Assembly: GCF_000340215.1 (NCBI RefSeq)
Contig: NW_006921553.1
Span: forward strand, 62,001 to 126,000
Reading direction: 5' to 3'
From: Pseudocercospora fijiensis CIRAD86
Lineage: Eukaryota > Ascomycota > Dothideomycetes > Mycosphaerellales > Mycosphaerellaceae
Length of the DNA: 64,000 bases
Both the position numbers and the translations under genes were made by a program. The notes below the pieces were generated by a model, which ran no database searches, was not told where the DNA came from, and saw only the letters and a program-made list of their open reading frames with translations. This document shows positions 1 through 10,767 of the stretch, in pieces. How positions within the stretch are numbered: the stretch's first letter is position 1; each line of letters starts with the position of its first letter.

Positions 1-90
1 TAAGTCGTAGTTCTAGGCTTAATATATCGAGTATAATATATAGAAGTCGCCCTAGTATTTTTATTAATTTATTAAAAATCCTTCTAGGCA

Positions 91-174
91 AGTATAACGC
101 TTAGCAACCCTAGTATAACGCTTAGTAGCCCTAGTATAACGCTTAGCAGCCCTAGTATAACGCTTAGCAACCCT
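91..174. repeat. Four tandem 21-bp units
   Basis: Four consecutive 21-bp units with the core TATAACGCTTAG start at 91, 112, 133 and 154 and differ at one or two sites (CAA, TAG, CAG, CAA in the variable part). The flanking 1-340 is RIPped and does not match hAT copy A, so the copy B homology begins to the right of it. I see no gene in 1-340. Confidence 0.85.
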
Positions 175-544
175 AGCCCGAGAAACCTAAAAACAAATAA
201 TAGCGACGACGACGTAGCGAGGCCCTATTAAATACTAGACTATTCTAGCCGTCGTTTAGGACCTATAACCCTTCTAGAACTATACTAATTACTTAAATTT
301 AGTTACTTTTTATACTAGCCCTAAGCCCGATTTTTACTAGTAGAATTTTCGAAGACTTCTATTCCGTACGGCTAATAAAGTATACTATACTATATATATA
401 TACTTAGAGAGTATTTAGAGCGCGGTATATAGCGCCGTATAATAGCGGCTTATTTCGTATATAGAAAAACTTATAGACAATACTACGAATATCCTTCCTA
501 CTAGAATATCTATCCTACCTAGTACTATCTCGAATATAGATATT

Positions 545-1217
545 CTAGCCTTTAAGAATCTAATCGAGTGCTTTAAAATCCTTATCTATAATCGTAATAC
601 GCTTCGCGTAGATAGCTATAAGGTTAATTACTAAAATAGTATTAGTATAGTTCGAAAAGAGGTAGAAGAGAAATGTATTTTCGAAGATACGAACTAGATA
701 GGCTTCTATAGCCTCTTAAAGGGCGTCTAGCGCGGAGACTTAGAAGCGAAGGTCTAGTATATAATACTAGGCAATTTCGCGAATAAGTCGTTAGAAAGGA
801 GCTTTACGGAGTAGGAGACTCTAGTCCTTCTAATACTTCCGAATCTTACGAAGGACTACGGCTAAAGAAGGATTAGTAAAAAGACAGTAAGAATACCGGC
901 TACGCTACCGGCTACGCTACCGGCTACGCTACCGGCTACGCTACCGGCTAAGCTACCGGCTATAAAGACTTACTTCCTAAGCGCTATCGACGCTTCGTAC
1001 GATTATTACTACTAGTAGTAGAAGCGCTAGTTGTCGTCTTATATAGAGCCTTACCTGCCGTCGTCTTATACGGAGCCTTACTCGCGACGCCCTTTCTAGT
1101 ACTAGAGCTAGCGGTAGTAGTAGCAGCCTTCTTACGTTAATATACTATACTCGTTCTACTATTTCCGGCCTTATTACGACCCGTAGAAGTAGTAGGTCCC
1201 TTCTTACGAGGCGTCGT
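545..1217 (-). pseudogene. Histone H3-like gene, hAT copy B
   Basis: This is the reverse complement of the H3-like gene of copy A, with the same RIP-type stops. The first intron is at 862-973, with GTAAGT and a 3' TTTAG on the minus strand. It is about 21 bp longer than in copy A because it holds more units of the 12-bp GCCGGCTA-type repeat (897-962). The end is placed at the stop 545-547, which corresponds to the copy A stop. The start is provisional because no ATG survives. A second, independently mutated copy inside the same mobile element argues that this gene is element cargo and not a host histone. Confidence 0.8.
862..973 (-). repeat. 12-bp GCCGGCTA-type repeats filling an intron (copy B H3-like gene)
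   Basis: Six near-identical 12-bp units with core ACCGGCTACGCT lie within a canonical intron (GTAAGT, CTAAT branch-like site, TTTAG on the minus strand). The same motif recurs, usually as pairs 12 bp apart, throughout this hAT family and was not noticed in the other elements of the window. Confidence 0.8.
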
Positions 1218-2384
1218 AACTTAGTTAAGTAGACTCGATATTATAAAAGTCGTCGAATTAAGGAAAAAAGTATATTATAAAGGTATACGAAGGCGCGCGC
1301 GGAGCGAGGGTATTATAGAGGTAGTAGATATAGAGCGTAGAGATATAGGTATTAATACGAAGGTTAAATATAGCGAGAGAGGTAGTATCGCGGTATCGCT
1401 AGATAATAGAGTAAGCGTCGCGTAAGCCTATATTATAGTAACGTTAGAGTAAGGAAAGAAAGTAGGTACGGCTAAAAAAGGCAGGTACGGCAAACTTTGA
1501 AATATAGCCGGTATATATAGCTGGTATAGTAATAGGCGAAAGCCTCCTTTTAGTAAATAGCCGGCGTAATAATAGTATCCTACTATAGTATAGATATTGT
1601 TTAGTAATGCCTTTACTAGCTATAGTAATCTTATAAGTAACCTAGGCCTATTGCTAGTAAACATAAGAAATATTAGGTAGGCTATACTAAACAAGCTAGT
1701 TATTTAGTAGGAAAAGGCCTACTACCGTCTCTATATACCGGCTACGAGTGCCGGCTATCGCTCTAAATTCAACTCCGCCCTATCTCGGAGGCTAAGGTAC
1801 CGAGCGGAAAGCCTATAGCTTATATTTACTCGGTTGTCGCGGAGCGCTTATAGGTAAGGTATTAAAAAAGAGTATAAAAAGTACGAGAAGAGTATCCTAG
1901 GATATAGGTCGTAAGTAAATAAGAGTAGCACGCCTAGCTATTTATATAGTACGTTACTCTAAATAACTAGGAGCCTATATTATCTCGTACTTTGCTTATA
2001 AGACCTCGACTCTACTAGTATACTATCGATCTCCTCCTCGGTCGCTAATACGCTATCTTAATTCTTCTTCGAGTTACCGGACTTAGTACGTATCTATCGC
2101 TATATAATAGCGCTACGTATTATAGAGAAACTCTCGTTAAAGTTTCTCTCTCGTAGGCTTACTATCTACCTCGTAGTATAGAGGATTAAAGTACTAATAC
2201 TAAAGAATCTCCTTATAGTTAGGATACTAGGGCTCTTTAGGACCTTTGTATTTTAGGTCTAAATAGAGACGTATTATAAACGTTCTATTGCCCTTTTCCT
2301 TACTATCCGCTAGATCGCGATATACGAAGAAACTAGTCTAAATATAGCTCGTCTCTATAATAGCCGGGTAAATATAAAGCGCTA

Positions 2385-2392
2385 GGTTTCTA
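2385..2392. repeat. 8-bp target-site duplication, left of hAT copy A
   Basis: GGTTTCTA directly precedes the TIR and is repeated at 12880-12887 right after the other TIR. The uninterrupted site is visible as the reverse complement inside copy A itself near 8,850-8,860. Eight base pairs is the diagnostic duplication length of hAT transposons. Confidence 0.95.
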
Positions 2393-2426
2393 TAGACCCC
2401 GTAGTAGTTCGGTTTCCGAACTACTA
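2393..2426. repeat. 5' TIR of copy A with overlapping hairpin
   Basis: The 20-bp TIR 2393-2412 overlaps a perfect hairpin: arm TAGTAGTTCGG (2402-2412), 3-nt loop TTT, arm CCGAACTACTA (2416-2426). The same hairpin exists in copy B at 34511-34535. The 3' end of copy A has the TIR but no hairpin, so the two ends are structurally different. Confidence 0.9.
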
Positions 2427-2612
2427 AACGTATATAGTTTGGTTTCTTAGCGGCGAACTAGCTCCCTAGTTCCGGTTTAGTTTTTTCGAACTATATAGAT
2501 TCCTAGTTTAAACTAGAGACTGTATTAGTTTTACTATAAGGACACTCTTATTCGACTGCCGGCTACGATTGCCGGCTATAATAGTAACTCTGTTACATTT
2601 ACTACGCTCTTT

Positions 2613-2836
2613 TGCCGTTGCTAGGGCGTAGTTGCCGTTGCTAGGGCGTAGTTTTACTATAAGGATACTCTTATTCGACTACCGGCTACGATTGCCGGCT
2701 ATAATAGTAACTAGGTTATATTTACTACGCTCTATTACCGTTACTAGGGAGTAGTTGCTATTACTAGGGCGTAGTTGCTGTTATTAGGGCGTAGTTACTG
2801 TTACTAGGGCGTAGTTACCGTTACTAGGGTATAGTA
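2613..2836. repeat. Subterminal 20-bp tandem repeats (two arrays)
   Basis: Units with core GTTGCCGTTGCTAGGGCGTA occur about twice at 2613-2653 and about five times at 2735-2836, separated by a GCCGGCTA-type pair (near 2680-2702). Equivalent arrays occur on the minus strand at 34,095-34,330 (copy B) and on the + strand at about 63,660-63,780 (copy C). Arrays of short repeats near the ends are typical of transposase-binding subterminal regions in hAT elements; that role here is inferred. Confidence 0.8.
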
Positions 2837-3029
2837 ACTATAGTTGCGAAAGCTTACCTATATAACGTTATATAGGCGGCAATAATAAGGGCTTCGCGAT
2901 ATTCTTATACTTTTAACTTCTTCCTCTATACCTATACCGATAACAACTACTATACGCTACGCCCCCGCCCCTTTCCCTTATAATAGCAAGAGAGAAGCGC
3001 GCCGCGCGCTAAATAGAAGATAGAACTAA

Positions 3030-4420
3030 AGACCGCGAGTTTGTTTTACCTAAGCGTCTAACTAAAAAGCGTAAGACTAAAGAGGAGTACTCTACGAAGA
3101 AGAATTCCGTACGAGACTGCGAGAGAAAGGAGAAGATAGATAAGAATAAAAGAGCTAAGGAGAAGAGAAGAAAGGCGCGGAATAAGGTATTCTATCGATA
3201 GCTAGCGCCTATAGAAAAAAGTAAAGGTTAGAATAAGAAGACAACCTAAGAGAAGGCTAAGAGAAGGAAAGAATTATAGCTAGTTTTCGAGCGTAAAGTT
3301 CTAGTAGCGTAAGTTAATCTAGCTAGCGGCCGTAGCTAGCAGCTATAGCCGGCAGCCGTAGCCGGTAGCTATAGCCGGCATATTTTTCTTTAATACGTTA
3401 ACTAATAGTATTTAGACCTATAGCCGCTACCTCTATCGATACGACCGATAGTAACGGAGATGTTTAGATAGCCGAGAACAACAATACTAGAGTTTAGGAT
3501 GCCGCGATAGAGCTTAATACTACGAATAAAGGAACTAAAAAAAGCGAGGAGATACTATACGTCGATCTAGTAATAGGTATAGTCTTAGGGCCTAACGCTA
3601 TAGACGATAAGCGCTAGGAGTAGATCGAGTATAGTTAAAGAGACGAGATACTAGTAAATAGCTAAGGTATAAGTCCTATCAATCTAGAAAATTATAGTTA
3701 AAGCTACTACGAAAAGCTAGCAAGGATTGGAATCGAGACTAGTCGTCTTTATATCCTCGATATAGAGTAGAAGTTTCTTTATTAGTATTAGAGCGAAGCC
3801 TTTACGTCTATAAAGGCAAAGTAGCTTACGATTAATACGATCGGGGCTAGGTATCTAGGGACGGTAGAAGTATTACTATAGGAGGAAGGGGTATAGGTAA
3901 TTATTCTATACTCGGTATATATAGCCGGCGTTCGTAGCCGGTAGATACTAACAGTTAAATAGAAAGCGTTTCTCGAAGGTAGAGTACTACTACTATATAA
4001 AATCTTTACTAAGGCAGAGAGGGCTTGTATCCGGAATCTAAGCTACTAGTAGGATAGGTTAGCGTTAGAATTCTCTAAATCTCTATATAAGCCTCCGAAG
4101 GATTACCTATTTTAGCGATACGGCTTTATCTCGACTACTCTATAAGTACCTAAAGAAGCTCGAGCGCTCTTTAAGGTCTTTACTAAGAAGCGGAAGGAGT
4201 TCGAGGATTAGGATTAGTTAATAGAGCTATTAGTTAGTCTTAGGTTTCGTAGTTAGACTCGGCCTAAGTATTTGCTTATCGAGTGTCTTATACCGAAAGA
4301 GGATAGATTAAGACTAAAAACGAGCTTAGATTCGTTAGGTATAGTAGCTCGGTTCCGTTAGTAGGAGAGAGCCGCCGTATAGAAGGCAAAATTTAGGTAG
4401 TTAGGGTAGCTAGGAAAGAA
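3030..4420 (+). pseudogene. Unidentified Lys-rich accessory gene of the hAT element (copy A)
   Basis: This frame can be followed through RIP stops. The N-terminal part (about 3,040-3,308) is extremely Lys/Arg/Glu-rich (for example KEKIDKNKRAKEKRRKARNK). Then comes a probable intron 3309-3415 (GTAAGT, CTAAT, TTTAG) containing GCCGGCA/GTA repeats, followed by an acidic to neutral segment. A second probable intron, about 3897-3954, ends ACTAACAG and again contains the repeat; its exact 5' site is unsure because the phase does not join cleanly. A helical stretch follows, with motifs such as KVFTKKRKEFED and LIECLIPKEDRLRLK. I do not recognise a family. Its position directly upstream of the transposase in the same orientation is conserved in copy B and begins again in copy C, so it belongs to the element. 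Confidence 0.55.
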
Positions 4421-4549
4421 ATTCTAGTAGTTAGGCTAGCTAGGGTAGCTAGGAAAAAAAAATCTAGTAGTTAGGTAGCTAGGAAACAAAAAAAAAGGTA
4501 GCTAGCTATTTACTACCTAGCTATTCCTAACGATACGATACTATAAAAG

Positions 4550-7500
4550 AAAGGGTATTTCCCTATAGCTACTAGTATATATCTACTACTCCTAAGTCCT
4601 TACCTTACCGTACGAAACCTTAAAAAATGCCGACCGATATTGTATATATACTAGGCGCTATACTAGGAAGGGTAATAACGAGACGATAGTCGAAACAGTC
4701 TAGTATACGAGCGAGATTACGATAACGTCGAGAGGAGGTCGTATACTTACCTTCGAGCCTATCGAGTCCTAGACGACGATTAGGGCTAGATTCATCCTCT
4801 CCGAATCCTAGTAGTAGGAATTTATTATAGGGTACTACTACCTAGTCCTTACCTTTACGGAGTCTAAGTAGAAGGTTATTCGGAGATATAAGAATATCGA
4901 GTATTAACCCGGAAATCTTCGAAAAGGCTAGCTAGGCGTATCTTTAGAAACCCGAGTATATAGAGTAGTTTAATTAATAGGTCTATAAGATATAGTTCCC
5001 TTTATACTTACGTTTAAAGGAGTATAAACTCCGGAAGTACTCGATACGATAGGAGAGTAAGGAGCGAACGGACATATTCTAGAAGTTCTTTATAGAAGGG
5101 GTATTATACCGTTATACGACTTCTCGACTTAAAGGTTAACTAGTAATTGTCTACAACTTCTACGGTTTAATCTTAAAATACCCGAAACTAGGGGATAGGA
5201 ACTTATCGCCTATAAACTATCTCTATTCTAAACAGTATCGGAAATCTTAAGGAGAGAGGAGAGTTAATATAGATATAGCGTTCTAGAAAGAGGTACGTCT
5301 TCTAAAATGCCGGCTATAGCTGCCGGCTATAGCTACCGGCTATAGCTACCGGCTATAGATTCCGGCTATAGATTCCGGCTACCTAAATCAACCGTAGAGG
5401 TCTAGCTAATTATTATAGGCTACGCTTAAGGAAGCTCTAGGATTAAAGGCTACCGATTTCTCCCCCGAAGACTTTAAGCAACTAGTAAACGAAATACTAG
5501 CTATAAACGGTCTTCCGGAAGACTTCTACGAAAGGGAGTCTATATAGAAGATATACCTATATCTTATAAACTACCCTCCCCTATTTCTCGGCGCGATAAC
5601 CTAGCGTATTATATTCGAAAAGAATAAAGAGGCTACGTTAGATAACATTCGGGAGATCCTCCGTAATACTCGCCGAGTAGCTATTGCTATCGATAGCTAG
5701 TTAAGCCGGACTATAAGAGCCTCCTTCCTCTCGATTATACTATACTTTATTAATTCGGATTAGAAACTCTAGGAACTTATAATCGGATTCCTTAAAATTC
5801 TAGGTTCCTATACTAGTAAGGATATAGCGAAGCTTGTCTATACGGTAATAGATAGGGTTAGCGTAATAACGAAACTAATCTCGATTACTACGGACAACGC
5901 TAGTAATAATCGAATATTATATAAGGCGTTATATATACAATTCACTCGCATATGTCTTTAAAATTACTAATTATATCGATAGGGTCGAGTACGTAGAGGA
6001 GATTATAAGGTCTATAATCTAGCTTAATCTTCCGAATATTAAGCTCGCTACGATTCCGGATACGTACGACAATACGTATAATAATAACGATAAAGAGGAG
6101 CCTATTAATAGCCCTAGCCCTATTAAATCGGAGCCGACGTCGTTGCTAGTTACATCCCTATAGAAGTTTCCCTACCTCGCTTATATAGTTTAAATCGCGA
6201 TCCGAGCCCTCTTTAAGACGCTTAAAATTGCACTATTAAACGACGACTAATAGAAGATCCTAGATAAGGATAAAGTAAAGTCGAAAGTCGAGAAACTTAT
6301 TATAGCAATAAGACGGGATAACGTAGAGAGCCTCGCTCTTGTTTTGTATAAGGTATAAATTTTGTCCGTAGCCGGTACCTATAGCCGGTAACCTAGTATA
6401 GTTCTAACTCTTTTTCTCTAGCTTCGTCGTCTAGTAATATATACAAACTCGAGCTTATAGAGATATAACCGATTCGAGGCTATTTAAAAGAACCTAATCG
6501 AGCGCCCTAAAACCGATACCTAGAATATCGCATAGAATAAGCGATAGTAAAAGCGGCCTCCTTAGCGCCTACTCCGTTTTACCTAAGACGTTAAAACCCG
6601 GTTCGATTCGACTTTCTATATAGTTACGAGGGGATATACTTTACGTACCGCTCTCGAGATCTATTAGAGTTCCGAGGGTATTAAGTAGCTCGGCCTTACT
6701 ACCGCCGAATAGCGCTAAGTAGAGTATCTCGTCGATATTAGTAAGCATTACGCGAAGGTTACTACTACGATTAGAAGAACCCGAGGACCGACGATCTACC
6801 TTGTCTTTACGTACTATAACTAGCTCTTTAACGAGCTCGAGGAAACCGTAGCTAAGCTAGCTAAGAAGAGCGTTCCCTAGAAAGTAGCTATAACGAAAGC
6901 TATAGACACCTTCTATACTAAGTTGTATAAATATTATAGTACTACCTTTAAGTCGTTCGGGGATATCTATAGCGTTACGTACTTGCTTAACCCGGTAGAA
7001 AAGGATATATACTAGTAGAGGCCGGAATAGAAGGCGGACGAGGTATAGCCGAAGCATTACTAGACTATTCTAGAAAAGATATTCTACGAGCGTCGGAAAG
7101 AAACTAGTCTAAATACAGCTCCTATAAAGAAAAAGAAGGTTTAGAAGGCTCCGATATTATACCTATTTCGTAGATAGAAAGTAGAGGTAGAAGAGGAAGC
7201 AACTACTAAAGTAAATAAAGAAGAGTTCGATCTCTATCGGCGCGCGAGTAAGTATAAACCCGTAGGCTCGGAAAGAGGGCTAATAATCTCTAGATCTTAC
7301 CGGTCTTCTAGACGAATTCGGAGACGATATTCTCGCTATATAGTAGCGGTTAGAGCCTAAGTTTCTAACGATAGCGTCGGTCGCTCGGGACGTCCTCGCT
7401 ATCCCGAGCGTAGGTATAGGCTATAAGAGGTTTTTTAGTATCGCTCGTTACTAGGGCCGCTTTAATCGAATATACTCGCCTACTACCTTCGAATCTATTA

Positions 7501-7769
7501 TAGTATTCCGATACTATCTCCTCTACTAGAATCGCTAAGGCAGGTTACTAAAGATTATATTAAAGGAGTTAATCGAAGAATTAGAAAACCTTAAGATCGA
7601 AGAAACCTAGGAGCGCGAAAAGAATACGAAATTTAGTCTAAGCGAAACCCTAATTAGCGATAACGAAGAGGAGGAGGGCGGAGGTAGAAGGCGATACCGG
7701 GTCGAGAAGCGGAAATATATATAGGCTTAGAGTAGCTTTAAGGAGACGAAGCGTTTACGTATAAGGTAA
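4550..7769 (+). pseudogene. hAT transposase, RIP-killed (copy A)
   Basis: Recognised through stops by hAT signatures. ITTDNASNN lies around 5,880-5,910, inside the RNase H-like core (compare the family motif TDNAsNN). A DVKTR-[W]-NSTF-type block lies near 6,590-6,620. NELEETVAKLAKK and YKYYSTTFKSFGDIY lie around 6,830-6,980. The C-terminal dimerisation region, 7,345-7,520, contains ASVARDVLAIPS, RFFSIAR and PTTFESI. It ends with an acidic EEEEGGGRRR tail and TAA at 7767-7769. Probable introns are 5293-5418 (GTACGT to TATAG) and 6353-6421 (GTATAA, CTAAC, CTCTAG), both holding GCCGGCTA repeats. At least one frame change near 7,290 may be another intron. The start is uncertain: the upstream frame is coherent from about 4,550, and I could not identify a zinc-finger domain. 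Confidence 0.85.
5293..5418 (+). repeat. GCCGGCTA-type repeats inside a transposase intron
   Basis: About seven copies of CCGGCTATAG-type 12-bp units occupy 5,312-5,388 within an intron bounded by GTACGT and a CTAAT...ATAG 3' end. Removing it joins codons in frame (Ala-Phe-stop-Lys-Glu to Ala-Thr-Leu-Lys-Glu). Confidence 0.75.
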
Positions 7770-8119
7770 TATAGCCGGCGTATATAGCCGGTATATATCC
7801 GAAATATGTTTCGAATTCCTAGGACCTAAATAGACTAGTTGCTATAGCAACCGACCCCGCTTACCTACGGACTATTTCTAATTCTCTATTCGCTCTTCCT
7901 TTCTTTCTTCCCTTTCCCTATATTCTTAAAGATAAATATACCTTAAGGATTCGGCTCTTCGGGCCTTCCTAAGCCGGCTACCTCCCCTTCCTTAAGCTAC
8001 TATCCTTTATTCGAATCTAACGATAACCTACTAAGGCGGTTTAATAGAAGACTATTTGTTCTAAAAGGTAAGAAGCATTAATGTCTTCTTACGATTATAT
8101 ACTTATTAATTTTCTAGGT

Positions 8120-8746
8120 CCTACCGATATACCCTCGTCGCCTAAACGCGTAGATAAATATCTTTAAAGGCTAAAGGGTAAGGGTAAAGTAAGCTAAGTA
8201 TAGGGAGACCGTAGCGAGAACGAGATATTAGAAGAGTAAGGCTCTCCGTAGTATATACGAAGGAAGGGGGTTCCTCGGAAAATAGTACCGAAAAATAAGA
8301 AGGCTATAGGTAGATAGGAGAAGGCTAAAAAGAGTAGGCGGACGAAGACTATCGCGAAGAAAAGTTATCTTTCTATTAAAAGAAAGGGAATAAGGTAGGA
8401 CTCGACGATAAAGAAGCGGCGCTTTAAACTAGGTACTATTACCCTTCGCTAGATCCGGCTTTTCTAAAACAAAAGAGGGACCGAGCTTTTAATCCCTAAG
8501 ACTCCCTTCTAGCGACTCGTCCGAGAAATTATATTAGATTTTCGGTCTAGTATACGATTTACGGCTAAGGCGATTAGTGCTCTTTAGGAAGCTACGGAGG
8601 AATTTCTCGTAACCAAGCTTAAGCTTTTAAACCTCCTTACTATCTATACGAAGCGGGTTACTCTTTAAAATAAAGATATATAGCTTCTAGCTAAAATTCG
8701 GCGTCGGTTTATAGCGGATTAGTTAGAAATTGTATTTAGTCGTTAG
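8120..8746 (+). pseudogene. CENP-A-like (divergent) histone H3-fold gene, hAT cargo (copy A)
   Basis: One uninterrupted frame runs with RIP-type stops only. The histone fold occupies 8411-8746 (112 codons). KKRRFK, then GTITLR (H3: PGTVALRE), then TELLIPKTPF-stop-RLVREI (H3: LLIRKLPFQRLVREI), then DFRSSIRFTAKAISAL (H3 alpha-2), then EEFLV, then LLTIYTKRVTL (H3: CAIHAKRVTI) and NKDI before the terminal basic stretch. Two extra residues lie between alphaN and alpha1. The LLT-x-x-x-x-RVTL loop resembles CENP-A more than H3. The N-terminal tail (about 97 codons) is Lys/Arg/Ser-rich and unlike the canonical H3 tail. A probable intron about 8067-8119 (GTAAGA to TTTTCTAG) precedes it: copies A and B differ there while the exon is conserved. 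A host CenH3 origin is inferred, not shown. Confidence 0.82.
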
Positions 8747-9112
8747 ATTAACCTAGGAGGAGGCCTATTTTCGTATCCTTTTGCCGGCTATAGGTACCGG
8801 CTATATTTCCAATTTTATCTCCGCGCCGTCCCTAAATCTAAGGTACGAAGTAGAAACCTAGCGCTCTATATTTACCCGGCTATTATAGAGACGAGCTACA
8901 TTTAGATTAGTTTCTTCGTATATCGCGACCTAGCGAGTAGTAAGCGAAAGGGCGATAGAACGTTTATAATACGTCTCTATTTAGACCTAAAACATAAAGG
9001 TCCTAAGGAGCCCTAGTATCCTAACTATAAGGAGATTCTTTAGTATTAGCACTTTAATCCTCTATACTACGAGGTAGATAGTAAGCCTACGAGAGAGAAA
9101 CTTTAACGAGAA

Positions 9113-10203
9113 ATTCTCTATAATACGTAGCGCTATTGTATAGCTATAGATACGTACTAAGTCCGGTAACTCGAAGAAGAATTAAGATAGCGTATTAGCG
9201 ACCGAGGAGGAGATCGATAGTATACTAGTAGAGTCGAGGTCTTATAAGCGAAGTACAAGATAATATAGGCTATTAGTCGTATAGAGTAACGTACTATATA
9301 AATAACTAGGCGTACTACTCTTATTTACTTACGACCTATATTCTAGGATACTCTTCTCGTACTTTTTATACTCTTTTCTAATACCTTACCTATAATCGCT
9401 CTACGACAACCGAGCAAATATAAGCTATAGGATTTCCGCTCGGTACCTTAGCCTTCGAGATACGGCGGAGTTGATTCTCTATAATACGTAGCGCTATTGT
9501 ATAGCTATAGATACGCACTAAGTCCGGCAACTCGAAGAAGAATTAAGACAGCGTATTAGCGACTAAGGAGGAGATCGATAGTATACTAGTAGAGTCGAGG
9601 TCTTATAAGCGAAGTACAAGATAATATAGGCTCTTAGTCGTATAGAGTAACGTACTATATAAATAACTAGGCGTGCTACTCTTATTTACTTACGACCTAT
9701 ATCCTAGGATACTCTTCTCGTACTTTTTATACTCTTTTCTAATACCTTACCTATAATCGCTCTACGACAACCGAGTAAATATAAGCTATAGATAATAGGA
9801 TTTCCGCTCGGTACCTTAGCCTTCGAGATACGGCGGAGTTGATTCTCTATAATACGTAGCGCTATTATATAGCTATAGATACGTACTAAGTCCGGCAACT
9901 CGAAGAAGAATTAAGACAGCGTATTAGCGACTAAGGAGGAGATCGATAGTATACTAGTAGAGTCGAGGTCTTATAAGCGAAGTATAAGATAATATAGGCT
10001 CTTAGTCGTATAGAGTAACGTACTATATAAATAACTAGGCGTACTACTCTTATTCACTTACGACCTATATCCTAGGATACTCTTCTCGTACCTTTTATAC
10101 TCTTTTCTAATACCTTACCTATAAGCGCTCCGCGATAACCGAGTAAATATAAGCTATAGGGTTTCCGCTCGGTACCTTAGCCTCCGAGATAGGGCGGAGT
10201 TGA
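9113..10203. repeat. Three tandem copies of a ~365-bp block
   Basis: A block beginning ATTCTCTATAATACGTAG starts at 9113, 9474 and 9842 (spacings 361 and 368). Each ends near a GGCGGAGTTGA motif. Copies differ by a few substitutions and short indels. Copy B has only one block (about 1,770-2,130, reverse strand), so the triplication arose in the copy A lineage. No protein was recognised in it. The flanks 8,747-9,112 and 10,204-10,700 are RIPped spacer with GCCGGCTA pairs (8,784, 10,207, 10,450). Confidence 0.9.
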
Positions 10204-10767
10204 ATTTAGAGCGATAGCCGGCACTCGTAGCCGGTATATAGAGACGGTAGTAGGCCTTTTCCTACTAAATAACTAGCTTGTTTAGTATAGCCTACCTAAT
10301 ATTTCTTATATTTACTAGTAATAGGCCTAGGTTACTTATAAGATTACTATAGCTAGTAAAGGCATTACTAAAGAATATCTATACTATAGTAGGATACTAT
10401 TATTACGCCGGCTATTTATTAAAAGGAGGCTTTCGCCTATTACTATACCGGCTATATATACCGGCTATATTTCAAAGTCTGCCGTACCTGCCTTTTTTAG
10501 CCGTACCTGCCTTTTTTAGCCGTACCTACCTTCTTTCCTTGCTCTAACGTTACTATAATATAGGCTTACGCGAAGCTTACTCTATTACCTAGCGATACCG
10601 CGATACTACCGCTATATTTAACCTTCGTATCGATATCTATACCTCTACGCTCTATATCTACTACCTCCGTAATACCCTCGCTCCGCGCGCGCCTTCGTAT
10701 ACCTTCGTAACGCACTTTTTTCCTTAATTCGACGACTTTTATAATAGCGAGTCTACTTAACTAAGTT

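Noticed and set aside
91..174. Regular 21-bp repeats resembling a CRISPR array
   Set aside because: Units are directly contiguous with no spacers and lie in a RIPped eukaryotic repeat region.
6857..7057. 66-aa minus-strand ORF
   Set aside because: Antisense shadow of the hAT transposase frame; no independent support.
9704..9898. 64-aa minus-strand ORF
   Set aside because: Falls across the 365-bp tandem block; composition is RIP-driven.
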